DNA from: Thermoplasmata archaeon
GTDB lineage: Archaea; Thermoplasmatota; E2; DHVEG-1
Assembly (NCBI GenBank): GCA_003651045.1
Contig: QMTJ01000030.1
Location: 1 to 8,992, forward strand
Length of the DNA stretch: 8,992 nt
Reading direction: 5' to 3'
Shown in pieces: positions 1 to 5,456 of this stretch (the stretch's first letter is position 1; each line of letters opens with the position of its first letter). A model generated the notes under the pieces. The model saw only the letters and a list, made by a program, of their open reading frames with translations. It did not search any database and was not told where the DNA came from. The translations under genes were made by a program, and so were the position numbers.

Positions 1-144
1 ACTGTAAAGTAGACCCACATCGGTAACATTTTTTTGGAAGGAAGATGTTACCCTCTCTGACAGCACCTATATTGAGAAAAATCACTTTTACAATTATTAT
101 ATTCCTATGGATATGATGTTACCGATCTAGATTGACATTACATT
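1..144. repeat. Imperfect inverted-repeat pair, possible miniature insertion element
   Basis: Bases 1-29 and 116-144 are inverted copies of each other, matching at 22 of 29 positions. The inner 11 bases are perfect: ATCGGTAACAT at 19-29 and ATGTTACCGAT at 116-126. The outer parts allow 5'-TG...CA-3' ends near 3 and 142, as in many insertion sequences. A third copy of the core (ATGTTACC, 45-52) can pair with 22-29 to form a smaller hairpin. No transposase is encoded between the arms, so a MITE or internally deleted element is the likely reading. An operator or a transcript-end hairpin of an upstream gene is possible. Target-site duplications cannot be tested because the left flank lies outside the window. 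Confidence 0.45.
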
Positions 145-148
145 CACT

Positions 149-162
149 AAAAATATATAAGA
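149..162 (+). promoter_or_regulatory. TATA-box promoter of the first radical SAM gene
   Basis: AAAATATATAA at about 150-160 is centred about 29 bases before the ATG at 184. An archaeal transcript starting about 25 bases after the TATA box would begin at or next to the start codon, giving a leaderless mRNA. There is no Shine-Dalgarno motif before the ATG. The box lies immediately outside the inverted-repeat element at 1-144. Confidence 0.55.
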
Positions 163-183
163 GGGTCATAAATTAATGGTTAA

Positions 184-1500
184 ATGGTGGTAGAAATAGA
201 GATATTATTTATTCAACCTTTTATTAAACCAGAGATTAGATCTGCTTTTTTTAAATTAATGTACAGTTACTTTAGTAAAATTGCGTTTTTTGATACATAT
301 TTAGCTTTTCAACAGTTAGCTGCGGTTACACCTAGAAGGCATTCAATAAAGATTTTTGATGAAAGATTTGAAAATATTAATTTTAATGAGAGGTGTGATA
401 TAGTTGGAATAACCTTTCCAACTGGTTTTGCCCCTAGAGCTTATGAGATCGCTGATGAGTTTCGTCGTCGTGGTAAAACCGTAGTACTAGGTGGTCCTCA
501 TGTTTCTATTCTACCGGAGGAGGCTAAACAACATGCTGATAGTGTAGTAATAGGCGAGGCGGAACTTATATGGCCTCAGCTTTTAAAAGATTATGAGAAC
601 GGGGGGTTAAAACCGTTTTACAAACAAGAAATTCCAGTTTCAGCAGAATTAATCCCGCCTGCTAGGAGAGATATAACTGCAAAATACTGTAAACCTGTTG
701 CGAGGGTACAGGCTACACGTGGTTGTCCAATTGGTTGTGAATTTTGTGGGGTACCAGTGATAGAGGGTAGATATTTACGTAAAAGACCTATTGAAAATGT
801 GATCGAGGAGATAAAATCTATACCTCAGAGATTCTTGATTTTTTCTGATGCATCTTTAACTATAGATCCTAGTTATACTAAATCTCTTTTCCAGGAAATG
901 AAGGGATTAGGTAAAAAATTCAGTTGTTTTGGCAACACAGACGTTTTAGGGAGAGACGATGAATTTTTGAAACTCGCGAAGGAAGCAGGATGTATTTTGT
1001 GGTATGTAGGTTTTGAATCGGTTTCACAGGAGGTTATAGATAAATTAGGTAAAAAAACCAATGTCGTTAAGGAATATGCATCTGTTGTTGAGAAGATACA
1101 TGAGTATAAAATGGCTGTATCTGGATCGTTTATTTTTGGTTTCGACGAGGATCCTAAGGATCTATCTGATAGAACAGTAAAAGTCATGAATGAGATAAAT
1201 CTGGATTTAGCAGAAATTAATGTATTAACTCCTTTCCCAGGTACTCCTCTTTTTGAAAGACTCGAAAGAGAAGGTAGAATTACTATAAAAGATTGGTTTC
1301 ATTATAGAGAAGGTCAGCATGGGACAGAGGTTGTATTTGAACCTAAAAATATGTCTAGAGAGGAACTATATGATCACTATGATACTGCATTTAGAAAATG
1401 GTTTTATGGTTTGAGTAGTATAAAAAGAATTTCAAAAAGTATAAAAATTGGTTTTTATCCATCATTATATGTTGCTCTAGCAAATACTTTCCACATATGA
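184..1500 (+). CDS. B12-binding-type (class B) radical SAM protein
   Basis: The protein has 438 residues and is probably cytosolic. Residues 1 to about 150 look like a cobalamin-binding-type domain with the family pattern GGPH at 103-106 and later a GEAE segment (124-127). The classic DxHxxG cobalamin-ligand motif is absent, as is usual in this class. The radical SAM domain follows with the CxxxCxxC cluster-binding cysteines C181, C185 and C188. A YVGFES segment (274-279) and a PFPGTPLF segment (350-357) are typical of the class B fold, and the C-terminal tail may be a DUF4070-type extension. Relatives include C-methylases (such as hopanoid methylase HpnR) and GDGT-modifying GrsA/GrsB. The substrate cannot be read here; peptide, lipid and small molecule are all open. 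An in-frame TAA directly precedes the ATG, so this start is the earliest possible. It is convergent with the ATP-grasp gene. Confidence 0.85.
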   Translation: MVVEIEILFIQPFIKPEIRSAFFKLMYSYFSKIAFFDTYLAFQQLAAVTPRRHSIKIFDERFENINFNERCDIVGITFPTGFAPRAYEIADEFRRRGKTVVLGGPHVSILPEEAKQHADSVVIGEAELIWPQLLKDYENGGLKPFYKQEIPVSAELIPPARRDITAKYCKPVARVQATRGCPIGCEFCGVPVIEGRYLRKRPIENVIEEIKSIPQRFLIFSDASLTIDPSYTKSLFQEMKGLGKKFSCFGNTDVLGRDDEFLKLAKEAGCILWYVGFESVSQEVIDKLGKKTNVVKEYASVVEKIHEYKMAVSGSFIFGFDEDPKDLSDRTVKVMNEINLDLAEINVLTPFPGTPLFERLEREGRITIKDWFHYREGQHGTEVVFEPKNMSREELYDHYDTAFRKWFYGLSSIKRISKSIKIGFYPSLYVALANTFHI

Positions 1501-1553
1501 ATATTTAAAAAAGTTTAAAATTTTTTGGAGAATAATTTTTTTTTAAAACAGTG
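1501..1553. terminator. Bidirectional T-tract terminator between convergent genes
   Basis: The 53-base gap between the two converging genes holds a run of nine T at 1536-1544 and six T at 1521-1526 for the plus strand. Six A at 1507-1512 act as a T-run for the minus strand. Archaeal RNA polymerase terminates at such T-tracts without needing a hairpin, so this gap probably ends both transcripts. Confidence 0.5.
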
Positions 1554-2804
1554 TTATATTTCTTTATGTTTTCTTAAACTAACATTAAATGGAAGTGGTA
1601 CCCCCGAAAATATTGATATCATAGCTGAAATTATGTCTAATATGCCAGGTAAGGGATCATCCAACGATTCGAAATCATATTTAACTGAGGGATGAAAAGA
1701 TTTAATATATTCTAAAACAGCCTTATTTTTAGATGGTATATCACCTATTTCGCTGGAGGGTATTCTCTCAAATAAAATATCTGATAGCCAAGCGGTATCT
1801 GAACATAACATCCTGCATTTTGTACCAATTCTGTAAAGAGTATATTCTTTATTTTCGATTGACCCCTCTGCACATTTAAAAAGAAGATATGGGAAATCTA
1901 AACCAGATTTTATAGAGAGAGCTACAGCTCCCCAGAATCTACCGTTCACTTCTAATAATTTCACTTCTTTATTTTTATTATCAAATTTATAATCTATTTC
2001 TGCAATACCTTCCCAGTTCATAGCTTTCAATAGTTTTATCGAGTAATCTTTTATCTTAGAATCCACTGGAACTGCTTCTCGGTAGGTAGATACACCACCA
2101 TTAACAGGGTACGTTCTTAAAATTCTATATTGCATACAGGCAACGCATTTACCGTTATGCATAAGAACCGGGAAACCTATCTCTTCACCATTACAAAACT
2201 CTTGTACTAAAACAGGATGGAACTTAAATGGTTTAAACCTATTGACAAAATTTTGAAGACTAAAAAAATTTTGGAAATATTCCCTTTTAAAATCCATCTC
2301 AGCATCAACAGGGTTTCTGTAATTCCTTGAACCAGGTTTCATAACAACAGGGAATTTTAAATCCTTACAAGAATCCAAGTCAGAGGAATCACTTACAACA
2401 ACCGTCTTAGGAACGGGGATATTAAGACCTCTTGCGAGTTTCATAGTTTTATTCTTATCTAAAGCCTTATCTAAAATCTCCTCTGGGGGAAACAATAGTT
2501 TAGAATTTTTTTCGAACCTATTCCGATATTTATTTAAAGTAATTAAAAGAGTTTCAGGCCACATAGAAATTATATAGTTAATCTCATGTTTTTTTAAAAT
2601 CTGTTCAACAAACGCTATAAAATTTTTTTCATCCTCATAGTTAGGAAATATATACCCTTTTGTTAAATATTTAGAAAAAAAACATCTACTTTTTTTGTCA
2701 TTAATTCCATAAACTTTAATTCCATGTCTACCTAATGATTGTATAACTGCTAATTCCATCTGAGTTGACAAGCCTACAATTAAAACTGATTTTTCTCCTT
2801 TCAT
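1554..2804 (-). CDS. ATP-grasp family carboxylate-amine ligase
   Basis: This 416-residue protein has an N-terminal nucleotide-binding-like subdomain (KSVLIVGLST, residues 5-14). A central ATP-grasp lysine segment, PVVMKPG, places K156 on ATP, and HPVLVQEFCNGEEIGFPVL (196-214) follows. The metal-binding segments AEIDY (E269) and LLEVNGRFWG (E285, N287) come next. Family members activate a carboxylate as acyl-phosphate and join it to an amine; the acceptor here is unknown. It lies 42 bases after the SPASM gene on the same strand, so co-transcription is likely. In a peptide pathway it could ligate an amino acid or amine to the peptide, but generic ATP-grasp ligases also serve cofactor and envelope synthesis. 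It does not obviously match the graspetide (MvdC/MvdD) ligases. An in-frame TAA directly precedes the ATG, fixing the start. Confidence 0.8.
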   Translation of the reverse strand: MKGEKSVLIVGLSTQMELAVIQSLGRHGIKVYGINDKKSRCFFSKYLTKGYIFPNYEDEKNFIAFVEQILKKHEINYIISMWPETLLITLNKYRNRFEKNSKLLFPPEEILDKALDKNKTMKLARGLNIPVPKTVVVSDSSDLDSCKDLKFPVVMKPGSRNYRNPVDAEMDFKREYFQNFFSLQNFVNRFKPFKFHPVLVQEFCNGEEIGFPVLMHNGKCVACMQYRILRTYPVNGGVSTYREAVPVDSKIKDYSIKLLKAMNWEGIAEIDYKFDNKNKEVKLLEVNGRFWGAVALSIKSGLDFPYLLFKCAEGSIENKEYTLYRIGTKCRMLCSDTAWLSDILFERIPSSEIGDIPSKNKAVLEYIKSFHPSVKYDFESLDDPLPGILDIISAMISIFSGVPLPFNVSLRKHKEI

Positions 2805-2811
2805 TTATAGT

Positions 2812-2849
2812 ATCACGTTATCTATTTTTTCATCACGTTTAATATACTA
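2812..2849 (-). promoter_or_regulatory. Leader of the ATP-grasp gene with ATCACGTT direct repeat
   Basis: The short gap between the SPASM and ATP-grasp genes contains two exact ATCACGTT copies (plus strand 2812-2819 and 2832-2839), 20 bases apart, or about two helical turns. A weak TATA-like TATATTAAA (minus strand, around 2838-2846) lies about 38 bases before the ATG. This could be an internal promoter with an operator, though plain co-transcription needs neither. No Shine-Dalgarno is visible. Confidence 0.3.
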
Positions 2850-3878
2850 AATATTATTTTTTTTCTTCTCAAATCTATAAAAGCAATGTGGATCGTTATG
2901 GATTTTACCAGTTGTTGAAAATGATCTACAAGTACAGCCACCTTTGCAACTCAATCGGTATTTACAGTCTATACATTTCTCACCTAACATCTCTTTTTTA
3001 AATCTCCTATTATAAGCAAAAGAATTAGGGTCATTCCAGATATCGATGATGCTTCTATCACGGATGTTACCCTCTACAAACTCATCTGATAGAGTGAGAC
3101 ATCCAACTACGTCCCCGTTACATCTAATACCTAAAACTGAAATACCAGCATAACACCCATTCCATTCAGGATAGAGACTTAAATTAGGTATAACCTTAGA
3201 GTGGAAACCAAAGTTATGCCCCCCAGTAACTCTTTCTTTAGAATATTTCTTCTGAAGAGATGAAATAAACATACCAAGTGAATAATATTCTTCTTCAGAC
3301 AACATAAGCTCTAATGGGAAACGACCTATTGGAATAGCCTCCTGTAACTGCCAATCTACACCTACATCTTCAAGTATAAACTCTGTCATCTTAGGGATTT
3401 CTTCAAAATTGATTTTATGAACAGTGGTAATAGCATTGGTAGTAAGACCTGCCTCATTAGATGCTCTCATAAACTCTACAGCCTTTTCAAAAGAACCCTT
3501 AACACCTCTTATATAATCATGTGTATCAGCAAGTCCATCCAACCCTACAGTTACACAATCAGTTTCTAATTTTGTTAACTTAGGAATTATATCTTCCACG
3601 TTACAAAACCCATTTGAAACTACAGAAAGATTCATACCTAAATCCTTGATTTCTCTTCCTATTTCATACCAATCTTTCCTGAGAAAAAGTTCACCCCCCA
3701 TCAATGCTACACCTTTACATCCGATTTCTTTTAAATCTCTACAAAGTTTAACACCCTCTTTTGTAGATAATTCATCAGTTGTTTTTTCACCTGCAGAAGA
3801 ACCACAATGTAAACATTTCAAGTTACATTTTAACGTGATCTCCCAAACAGTAATAGATGGGTAATGGATATTGTTCAT
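2847..3878 (-). CDS. Radical SAM/SPASM enzyme, candidate peptide maturase
   Basis: The protein has 343 residues. The radical SAM cluster cysteines are C18, C22 and C25 (CNLKCLHC) near the N-terminus, followed by a GGE segment (61-63) that contacts SAM. The C-terminal SPASM domain matches its consensus exactly: C242 x12 G255 x4 C260, then C302 x2 C305 x5 C311 x3 C315, with later C317 and C332. That supplies ligands for two auxiliary 4Fe-4S clusters. SPASM enzymes include PqqE, the mycofactocin enzyme MftC, sactisynthases and anaerobic sulfatase-maturating enzymes. Some family members act on tetrapyrroles, so SPASM alone does not prove a peptide substrate. No fused PqqD-like recognition domain is apparent. 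The gene diverges from the first mini-gene across a 203-base region and precedes the ATP-grasp gene, which supports a role on that peptide. The ATG lies 27-28 bases from a TTTAAA box. Confidence 0.88.
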   Translation of the reverse strand: MNNIHYPSITVWEITLKCNLKCLHCGSSAGEKTTDELSTKEGVKLCRDLKEIGCKGVALMGGELFLRKDWYEIGREIKDLGMNLSVVSNGFCNVEDIIPKLTKLETDCVTVGLDGLADTHDYIRGVKGSFEKAVEFMRASNEAGLTTNAITTVHKINFEEIPKMTEFILEDVGVDWQLQEAIPIGRFPLELMLSEEEYYSLGMFISSLQKKYSKERVTGGHNFGFHSKVIPNLSLYPEWNGCYAGISVLGIRCNGDVVGCLTLSDEFVEGNIRDRSIIDIWNDPNSFAYNRRFKKEMLGEKCIDCKYRLSCKGGCTCRSFSTTGKIHNDPHCFYRFEKKKNNI

Positions 3879-3896
3879 ATAAAAAATAGAATATGA

Positions 3897-3912
3897 TATA
3901 TCTTTAAATATT
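3897..3912 (-). promoter_or_regulatory. TATA-box promoter of the SPASM gene
   Basis: On the minus strand AATATTTAAAGATATA covers about 3895-3910. The TTTAAA core (3903-3908) is centred 27-28 bases before the ATG at 3878, consistent with a leaderless transcript. It sits in the divergent region shared with the first mini-gene. Confidence 0.55.
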
Positions 3913-4035
3913 TTGTATACTCAGCATTTTTTCCAATAGTTATTATCTATTAAAGATTTGAACAGGGTTGAAAAAGAAAAATTTAATTGATAAAAAAGTA
4001 AAGCAGTTTTCTTAACATTTTGTCAAATTGGACAT

Positions 4036-4060
4036 ATTACAACGAAAAATATTTAAATAA
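4036..4060 (+). promoter_or_regulatory. Promoter of mini-gene 1 (shared motif with mini-gene 2)
   Basis: ATTACAACGAAAAAT followed by ATTTAAATAA gives a purine-rich BRE-like stretch and a strong TATA box. The TTTAAA core (4052-4057) is centred 27-28 bases before the ATG at 4082, so the mRNA is probably leaderless. A gapless 22-base alignment with the matching segment upstream of mini-gene 2 (5185-5206) gives 16 identities, including ATTRCAAC and TTTAAA. Confidence 0.6.
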
Positions 4061-4081
4061 TGAAATTTAAACAGAATTACC

Positions 4082-4162
4082 ATGAAGAAAAAACACGTCG
4101 AACCTATGAGCCTCTATAAATCTGGAGGCGGTTACGGAACAATAAGTATTAAAGAGTTCTAG
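4082..4162 (+). CDS. 26-residue mini-protein, candidate RiPP precursor (copy 1)
   Basis: This short ORF encodes 26 residues: Met, three Lys, then HVEPMSLYK, SGGGYGT and ISIKEF, ending at TAG. It has no Cys or Trp, no signal peptide and no membrane segment. It carries a basic start, a Gly-rich GGGYG centre and tyrosines at 12 and 18. A second copy at 5230-5313 encodes the same last 24 residues with only synonymous differences (His, Val and Phe codons), and 59 consecutive bases (4100-4158) are identical. Flanking DNA does not match between copies, so the coding unit itself is conserved. It diverges from the SPASM gene and has its own leaderless promoter. At this length it resembles PqqA (22-24 residues), but the PqqA ExxxY motif is not reproduced: Glu7 and Tyr12 are one residue too far apart. 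The precursor role is inferred from context. A secreted signal or regulatory mini-protein is also possible. Confidence 0.75.
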   Translation: MKKKHVEPMSLYKSGGGYGTISIKEF

Positions 4163-4181
4163 TAACATTTCATAAAAAAAG

Positions 4182-4211
4182 TCTAATTTAGGTATATTAG
4201 AAAAATTTTTT
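4182..4211 (+). terminator. Candidate terminator of mini-gene 1
   Basis: A 6-base AT stem (TCTAAT at 4182-4187 with ATTAGA at 4196-4201) precedes a run of six T at 4206-4211, 20-50 bases after the mini-gene stop. More T-runs follow at about 4266-4300. The remaining 4212-4404 shows no convincing gene or RNA. Confidence 0.45.
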
Positions 4212-4404
4212 ATTCGCCTTCAGATAAAATAAATAAAATTGGGATATATCTCAAATAATGATCCCGTTTTTTCTTTCTTTTTTTGATTTTTTCCAGTTTT
4301 TAACTTAATTAACAATTTTTTAATATATCAAAATTTAATAGAAGAATAAATTTTTTTGTTAAGTAAATATTCTCTAATTTACAATAAAAAAACTAAATGT
4401 TTAA

Positions 4405-5085
4405 TCAAGTTATCGTTTTTTCACCATATATTATAAATCTTATTTTTTCTTCATTTATATGCCAATTTGTAAGATCAGTTTTTTCAAGTATTTTTCTAAG
4501 TTCTTCAAAAGTATATGCTGCCCTATTTATCGAAAAGTAATCTTTTTTAACTTCTCGTGGTAGTTTAAACATTGCTATTTTTTGCAATATTAAGAATAGA
4601 GGATTAACATTTCTTTTATGGGCACGTATGAAATATTTGCCACCAGGTTTAAGTACACGGTTGATTTCATTAAATACAGCTACTGGGTTAGGCCACTCAT
4701 GAAGTTCACCATTAGAGAATACGCCATCAAATGTGTCGTCTTCAAATGGTATTTTTTCAGCATTACCATGTATATGTTCTATTCTTTTTTCTAAACCTGG
4801 GTATTCATTAACATTTTTTTTAGCGATTTCTATCATCTCTCTACTAACTTCTAATGCTTTTAGATACGTATCTTTTGTATGTTTTAACCATTCGAGACCC
4901 GTGTATCCTGGACCATGTCCTATTTCTAAAACCACTCCTTTTGAAATACCTGCATTAATAAATTCAGTAGGGTTTAGCCAGCCTTTATCTCTTAAAAACT
5001 TCATAAACAGGTCATAATTTTTTGTTTCTGTTTCCCCGGTAGTCCCATATTTTACTTGAACACGTTGTTTTACTATATTAACCAC
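4405..5085 (-). CDS. Class I SAM-dependent methyltransferase
   Basis: The protein has 226 residues with a Rossmann-type methyltransferase core. Motif I is VVLEIGHGPG (51-60), which binds SAM. An acidic post-I region ends ALEVS (77-81). HGNAEKIPFEDDTFDGVFS (106-124) holds the motif II region, and the VLKPGG turn (144-149) comes before motif III. This pattern is typical of the UbiE/COQ5-like small-molecule methyltransferases, so the substrate cannot be assigned by sequence. Its place between the two identical mini-genes suggests O- or N-methylation of the peptide product. A BtaB-like role beside the distant DUF3419 gene is an alternative. It starts with GTG at 5085, chosen because a TTATAAA box is centred 27 bases upstream, as at the neighbouring genes. 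It is transcribed divergently from mini-gene 2. Confidence 0.82.
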   Translation of the reverse strand: MVNIVKQRVQVKYGTTGETETKNYDLFMKFLRDKGWLNPTEFINAGISKGVVLEIGHGPGYTGLEWLKHTKDTYLKALEVSREMIEIAKKNVNEYPGLEKRIEHIHGNAEKIPFEDDTFDGVFSNGELHEWPNPVAVFNEINRVLKPGGKYFIRAHKRNVNPLFLILQKIAMFKLPREVKKDYFSINRAAYTFEELRKILEKTDLTNWHINEEKIRFIIYGEKTIT

Positions 5086-5107
5086 CGGGTTATATATACA
5101 TATGTCA

Positions 5108-5117
5108 TTTATAAGGG
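5108..5117 (-). promoter_or_regulatory. TATA-box promoter that supports the GTG start at 5085
   Basis: The minus strand reads CCTTATAAATG around 5107-5117. TTATAAA (5109-5115) is centred 27 bases from the GTG at 5085, the spacing seen at the other leaderless genes here. A second AT-rich stretch (TATATATA, 5091-5098) is only about 10 bases away, too close to serve that GTG. Confidence 0.5.
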
Positions 5118-5142
5118 TAGCTCATTTTTTTTATCTGTTTAC

Positions 5143-5186
5143 ATTTTGTTATTATATTCACATCCCTACTACAATTTTGTTATTAT
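5143..5186 (+). repeat. 13-base direct repeat upstream of mini-gene 2
   Basis: ATTTTGTTATTAT occurs exactly at 5143-5155 and again at 5174-5186, a period of 31 bases (about three helical turns). It lies just upstream of the mini-gene 2 promoter. A related ACATTTTGT stands at 4015-4023 upstream of mini-gene 1. These may be activator sites, but low-complexity AT-rich DNA makes chance repeats plausible. Confidence 0.4.
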
Positions 5187-5206
5187 TGCAACATAAAGCT
5201 TTTAAA
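5185..5206 (+). promoter_or_regulatory. Promoter of mini-gene 2
   Basis: ATTGCAACATAAAGC followed by TTTTAAA forms a BRE/TATA-like element whose TTTAAA (5201-5206) is centred 26-27 bases before the ATG at 5230. The layout and the CAAC box match the mini-gene 1 promoter, although the rest of the upstream DNA differs. Confidence 0.55.
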
Positions 5207-5229
5207 CTATCAACGTTAAATGTAATATT

Positions 5230-5313
5230 ATGAACAAGAAAAAACATGTTGAACCTATGAGCCTCTATAAATCTGGAGGCGGTTACGGAACAATAAGTAT
5301 TAAAGAGTTTTAA
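5230..5313 (+). CDS. 27-residue mini-protein, candidate RiPP precursor (copy 2)
   Basis: This second copy encodes Met-Asn, three Lys, then the same HVEPMSLYK, SGGGYGT and ISIKEF blocks as copy 1, ending at TAA. Compared with copy 1 there is one added N-terminal codon and silent changes in the His, Val and Phe codons; the last 24 residues are identical. Downstream, after a strong hairpin, lies the class B radical SAM gene at 5457. Upstream, on the other strand, is the methyltransferase. The start is set by the leaderless promoter spacing. The repeated HVEPM...EF block argues against a chance ORF. Tyr, Lys, Ser and Thr side chains and glycine alpha-carbons are the plausible sites for radical or methyl chemistry. 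The function is inferred, not shown by sequence. Confidence 0.75.
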   Translation: MNKKKHVEPMSLYKSGGGYGTISIKEF

Positions 5314-5320
5314 AAAATAG

Positions 5321-5359
5321 TGAAATATGGAACAAACACCATATTTCATTTATCTTTTT
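5321..5359 (+). terminator. Hairpin terminator or attenuator after mini-gene 2
   Basis: TGAAATATGG (5321-5330) pairs perfectly over ten bases with CCATATTTCA (5339-5348) around an 8-base loop, extendable outward by a G-U and an A-U pair. A T-rich stretch (5349-5359) follows. It starts seven bases after the mini-gene stop. It is probably a terminator, possibly leaky, letting some transcription continue into the radical SAM gene. Confidence 0.7.
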
Positions 5360-5456
5360 AATTTAATCTTTATTAAATTAGCATATTTTAAACTAACATA
5401 TTCATAAATTTAGAATATAAAAAAATAAAAAAACAAACAAGGTATTACTCTAGGTA

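Noticed and set aside
176..193. ATG at 176 as an alternative start of the first gene
   Set aside because: It is in another frame and reaches a stop after five codons.
873..1187. Minus-strand ORF of 104 codons inside the first radical SAM gene
   Set aside because: It is fully antisense to a well-conserved gene and its translation has no recognisable motif.
3646..3864. Plus-strand ORF of 72 codons opposite the SPASM gene N-terminus
   Set aside because: It overlaps the region coding for the CxxxCxxC motif on the other strand and looks like a shadow frame.
4733..5017. Plus-strand ORF of 94 codons opposite the methyltransferase
   Set aside because: It is antisense to the SAM-binding core, with no family resemblance and no promoter at a suitable distance.
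5143..5186. CRISPR-like array from the 13-base direct repeat
   Set aside because: There are only two short AT-rich units, too short for CRISPR repeats, and no cas genes in the window.
4082..5313. Sactipeptide, ranthipeptide or lanthipeptide precursor
   Set aside because: The peptide contains no cysteine, and no lanthionine synthetase is present.
5158..5349. Minus-strand ORF of 63 codons covering mini-gene 2
   Set aside because: The duplicated, synonymously varying frame is the plus-strand one, and this frame is not preserved as an equivalent ORF opposite mini-gene 1.
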